The position numbers and the translations under genes are program-made. Of a stretch of DNA of 7,051 nucleotides, positions 5,006 through 7,051 are shown piece by piece. The notes beneath the pieces were generated by a model. It made no database searches. It saw only the letters and a program-made list of their open reading frames with translations, and was not told where the DNA came from. Source of the DNA: Gammaproteobacteria bacterium (lineage in GTDB: Bacteria > Pseudomonadota > Gammaproteobacteria > Eutrophobiales > Eutrophobiaceae); assembly GCA_018676275.1 (NCBI GenBank), contig JABHFC010000035.1, positions 1 to 7,051 of the forward strand, read 5' to 3'. How positions within the stretch are numbered: the first letter of the stretch is position 1; each line of letters starts with the position of its first letter.

Positions 5006-7033
5006 ATGTTTAGATACAAAAGATTTAATAATCCCATACTGATACAACCAACCCGTGAATTGCCAAAATGGCTGGGTATCATTGGCGCCGGCACCATCGG
5101 ACCGGATATTGCTTATTACCTGAAAAGCGCTATTCCCGATTTGAAACTGGTTTTGATCGACATTAATCAGGAGGCTCTTGATAATGCGGTTGATCGCATA
5201 AGCGCTTATGCGGATAAAGGCTTAAGCCGAGGCAAGCTAACGCAGGAACAGGCAGAAAATGTAAAACAAAATATTCTGATATCGACTGATTATCAGGCAC
5301 TGGCATATTGTGACTGGGTGATAGAGGCTGCGTCTGAAGATATAGAACTTAAACGTAAAATATTTTCCGAGGTGGAAAGCATTGTGAGTGAAACGGCAAT
5401 GATCACCTCGAATACCAGTTCAATTCCGGCAGAGAGATTATTTTCCCATTTACAGCACCCGCAACGGGCAACCGTCACCCATTTTTTTGCACCGGCGTTT
5501 CGTAATCCTGCCGTTGAGATCGTGGATTGGGAGAAAGCTGACGGCTTTATGCTTGAATACTTACGCTGGTTATTCTATGTGACAGACAAGATGCCAATGA
5601 TTACCAGTGACGTTGTCTGTTTCATGCTGGATCGAATATTTGATAACTGGTGTAACGAAGCTGCACTGTTACTGGAACATGCCACGCCTGCGCAAATAGA
5701 TTATGTCAGCAGCAATTATGTACATGCCGGACCATTCTTTGTACTTAATCTGGCTAACGGCAATCCAATTATTATTGAGACAAATTCACTACAGGCAGAA
5801 ATTGAAGGCGAACATTATACGCCAGCTGAAATATTCAAAACGGCAGGTACCTGGGAGACGATAAAACCGGGTGAGCAGATCGAGCTTGATTCTTCGCTTG
5901 AAAAGGAAATTAAAGACAGACTACTTGGAATTCTATTTTCACAAAGTGTAGACATACTGGATAGAGAAATTGGCAAAGCCGAGGATCTTGATCTGGGTTC
6001 TCGTCTTGCCTTCGCTTTCAAGCAGGGACCATTGGAGTTAATGCGTGAGATTGGCGAAAAAGAATGTACACGTATTCTGCAGAAATTCACCAGGTCAAAA
6101 CCCGGTATGCCATTACCAAAGCAGGCAATTAGCGCTTACACAAATTTCAAACGTTTCATACTTTTGGATGAACTCGATGGTGTGAAAATCATCACCATAC
6201 GCAGACCCGATGCGATGAATGCGCTACACGATGAGATAAATGATGAAATACTTGAAACCATCAAGCAATACGAAAATGATCCGGATGTAACCGGCTTTGT
6301 TATAACTGGTTATGGTATGCGTGCATTCAGTGCTGGTGCAGATATCGGTAAATTCCCGGAAATGCTCGGCGATAAAGAACAATCCATAGAATATGCCAGA
6401 ACCTGTTCACGTCTTTTAAGTTACCTGGATACCTGTAAAAAACCTGTCGTTGCTGCTTTAAATGGCATGGCGCTTGGTGGTGGCCTGGAACTGGCTATCC
6501 GTTGTCATGGTATCGTTGCTGTAAGAGATGCATGGATGCAGTTCCCCGAAGTAACACTTGGTATTGCTCCCGGCATAGGTGGAATGACCGTGCCTTACAG
6601 AAGATGGCCGGAAGCTTCAGCCGTGTTTCATAACATGCTAACAAAGGCTGAGAAACTGACGGCAGACAAAGCATCGGAATTGGGCATGTTCAACACCTTA
6701 GTTGATAAACATATGAATCTGGTCCCCGCAGGTGTGTGGTTGGTTAAAGATCTTGCAGAAACACAACATCAAATAACAGATGAGGCTGTTAGCATTGCTC
6801 CCATCATAAGAGAAGTTAATGAACCATTGAGTGCCTTTGGTCAGCGGCTGAGTGCAGAAGTTATCGATATCATCTGTAATGCGATAAACAATGCAGCTCA
6901 GGCCGAATCATTTACATCTGCTCTTGAGATTGGTTACGAAGCCTTTGGTGATAGCGCATGTACAGCTGCCGCCAGTGAAGGGATTAGTGCATTTACCCAG
7001 GGTCGAAAACCAGATTTTGTTGAATCAGGGTAA
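5006..7033 (+). CDS. Bifunctional 3-hydroxyacyl-CoA dehydrogenase / enoyl-CoA hydratase (HAD-ECH order)
   Basis: Predicted to hydrate an enoyl-CoA and oxidise the 3-hydroxyacyl-CoA with NAD. Numbering is from ATG 5006 (675 aa); an in-frame TTG at 5000 would add two residues. No clear ribosome site separates the two starts, and ATG is preferred. Seen: Rossmann motif GAGTIG (Gly27, Gly29, Gly32); Ser138 in SNTSS; His159 and Glu171 in HFFAPAFRNPAVEIV, with the 12-residue spacing of human HAD His158-Glu170; Asp209 in CFMLDRIF where the family has a catalytic Asn; two HAD C-terminal helical repeats (about 206-252 and 305-350), as in FadB. The crotonase domain runs from about 386: oxyanion-hole FSAGADI (441-447) and ALGGGLEL, with Glu495 and Glu515 at the 20-residue spacing of rat hydratase Glu144/Glu164. 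The last 70 or so residues form a C-terminal helical tail. Hydratase activity looks secure; dehydrogenase activity less so because of Asp209. The order is opposite to FadB and like archaeal crotonyl-CoA hydratase/3-hydroxybutyryl-CoA dehydrogenases. Confidence 0.92.
   Translation: MFRYKRFNNPILIQPTRELPKWLGIIGAGTIGPDIAYYLKSAIPDLKLVLIDINQEALDNAVDRISAYADKGLSRGKLTQEQAENVKQNILISTDYQALAYCDWVIEAASEDIELKRKIFSEVESIVSETAMITSNTSSIPAERLFSHLQHPQRATVTHFFAPAFRNPAVEIVDWEKADGFMLEYLRWLFYVTDKMPMITSDVVCFMLDRIFDNWCNEAALLLEHATPAQIDYVSSNYVHAGPFFVLNLANGNPIIIETNSLQAEIEGEHYTPAEIFKTAGTWETIKPGEQIELDSSLEKEIKDRLLGILFSQSVDILDREIGKAEDLDLGSRLAFAFKQGPLELMREIGEKECTRILQKFTRSKPGMPLPKQAISAYTNFKRFILLDELDGVKIITIRRPDAMNALHDEINDEILETIKQYENDPDVTGFVITGYGMRAFSAGADIGKFPEMLGDKEQSIEYARTCSRLLSYLDTCKKPVVAALNGMALGGGLELAIRCHGIVAVRDAWMQFPEVTLGIAPGIGGMTVPYRRWPEASAVFHNMLTKAEKLTADKASELGMFNTLVDKHMNLVPAGVWLVKDLAETQHQITDEAVSIAPIIREVNEPLSAFGQRLSAEVIDIICNAINNAAQAESFTSALEIGYEAFGDSACTAAASEGISAFTQGRKPDFVESG
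5195..5212. repeat. Perfect 18-bp palindrome inside the HAD-ECH gene
   Basis: Seen: CGCATAAGCGCTTATGCG, identical to its own reverse complement with no spacer. It lies about 190 bases into the gene, in codons for RISAYAD. Such a symmetrical site could bind a dimeric protein, but it is wholly within coding sequence and no promoter context is evident. A second palindrome follows six bases later. Confidence 0.5.
5219..5228. repeat. 10-bp palindrome GGCTTAAGCC next to the 18-bp palindrome
   Basis: Seen: GGCTTAAGCC is self-complementary and shares CTTA/TAAG core elements with the larger palindrome ending at 5212. Ten-base palindromes occur by chance every kilobase or so, so only the pairing with its neighbour is of note. 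Confidence 0.3.
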
Positions 7034-7051
7034 ATTAGAAACAAACTCTCG

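Noticed and set aside
7034..7051. Possible terminator after the last gene
   Set aside because: Only 18 bases remain after the stop and they show no inverted repeat; whether the operon ends here cannot be judged.

Overview
This window carries five genes, all on the + strand and tightly packed (gaps of 42, 37, 3 and about 16-22 bases). It looks like the distal part of one operon for fatty-acid-type or ketone-type acyl-CoA catabolism. The DNA is plainly bacterial. The gene set and protein families suggest a proteobacterium or a similar Gram-negative heterotroph, with a G+C content by eye in the mid-40s percent (not counted). The sequence does not support a finer placement.

Layout. Bases 1-404 are the 3' end of a hydantoinase B/oxoprolinase (HyuB) family subunit that starts outside the window. 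At 447-2195 is a long (582 aa) acyl-CoA dehydrogenase of the DmdC/FadE-like type, with its catalytic Glu and an extra C-terminal domain. At 2233-3435 is a divergent thiolase with a Cys-His-His-Cys active site. At 3439-4983 is an AMP-forming acyl-CoA synthetase, placed three bases after the thiolase stop. At 5006-7033 (or from a TTG at 5000) is a two-domain protein with a 3-hydroxyacyl-CoA dehydrogenase at the N-terminus and an enoyl-CoA hydratase at the C-terminus, the reverse of FadB order. No RNA gene, mobile element, CRISPR array or convincing terminator is visible, and no intergenic stretch exceeds 42 bases.

How the genes work together. The ligase would activate an acid to its CoA ester. 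The dehydrogenase would make the 2,3-enoyl-CoA, passing electrons to an electron-transfer flavoprotein that is not encoded here. The fusion protein would hydrate the enoyl-CoA and oxidise the resulting alcohol, and the thiolase would cleave the 3-ketoacyl-CoA. This is a complete beta-oxidation turn on four polypeptides. The HyuB end adds another possibility: in acetone and acetophenone carboxylases, HyuA/HyuB-type subunits make a beta-keto acid that is then CoA-activated and cleaved by a thiolase. That link is inference.

Points worth a second look are the HAD active site (the usual catalytic Asn is Asp), the CHH-type thiolase with an HNPFA motif, the reversed fusion order, a strong internal Shine-Dalgarno-like site before the ligase with a short overlapping frame ending in ATGA, and several unusually good palindromes inside coding sequence.
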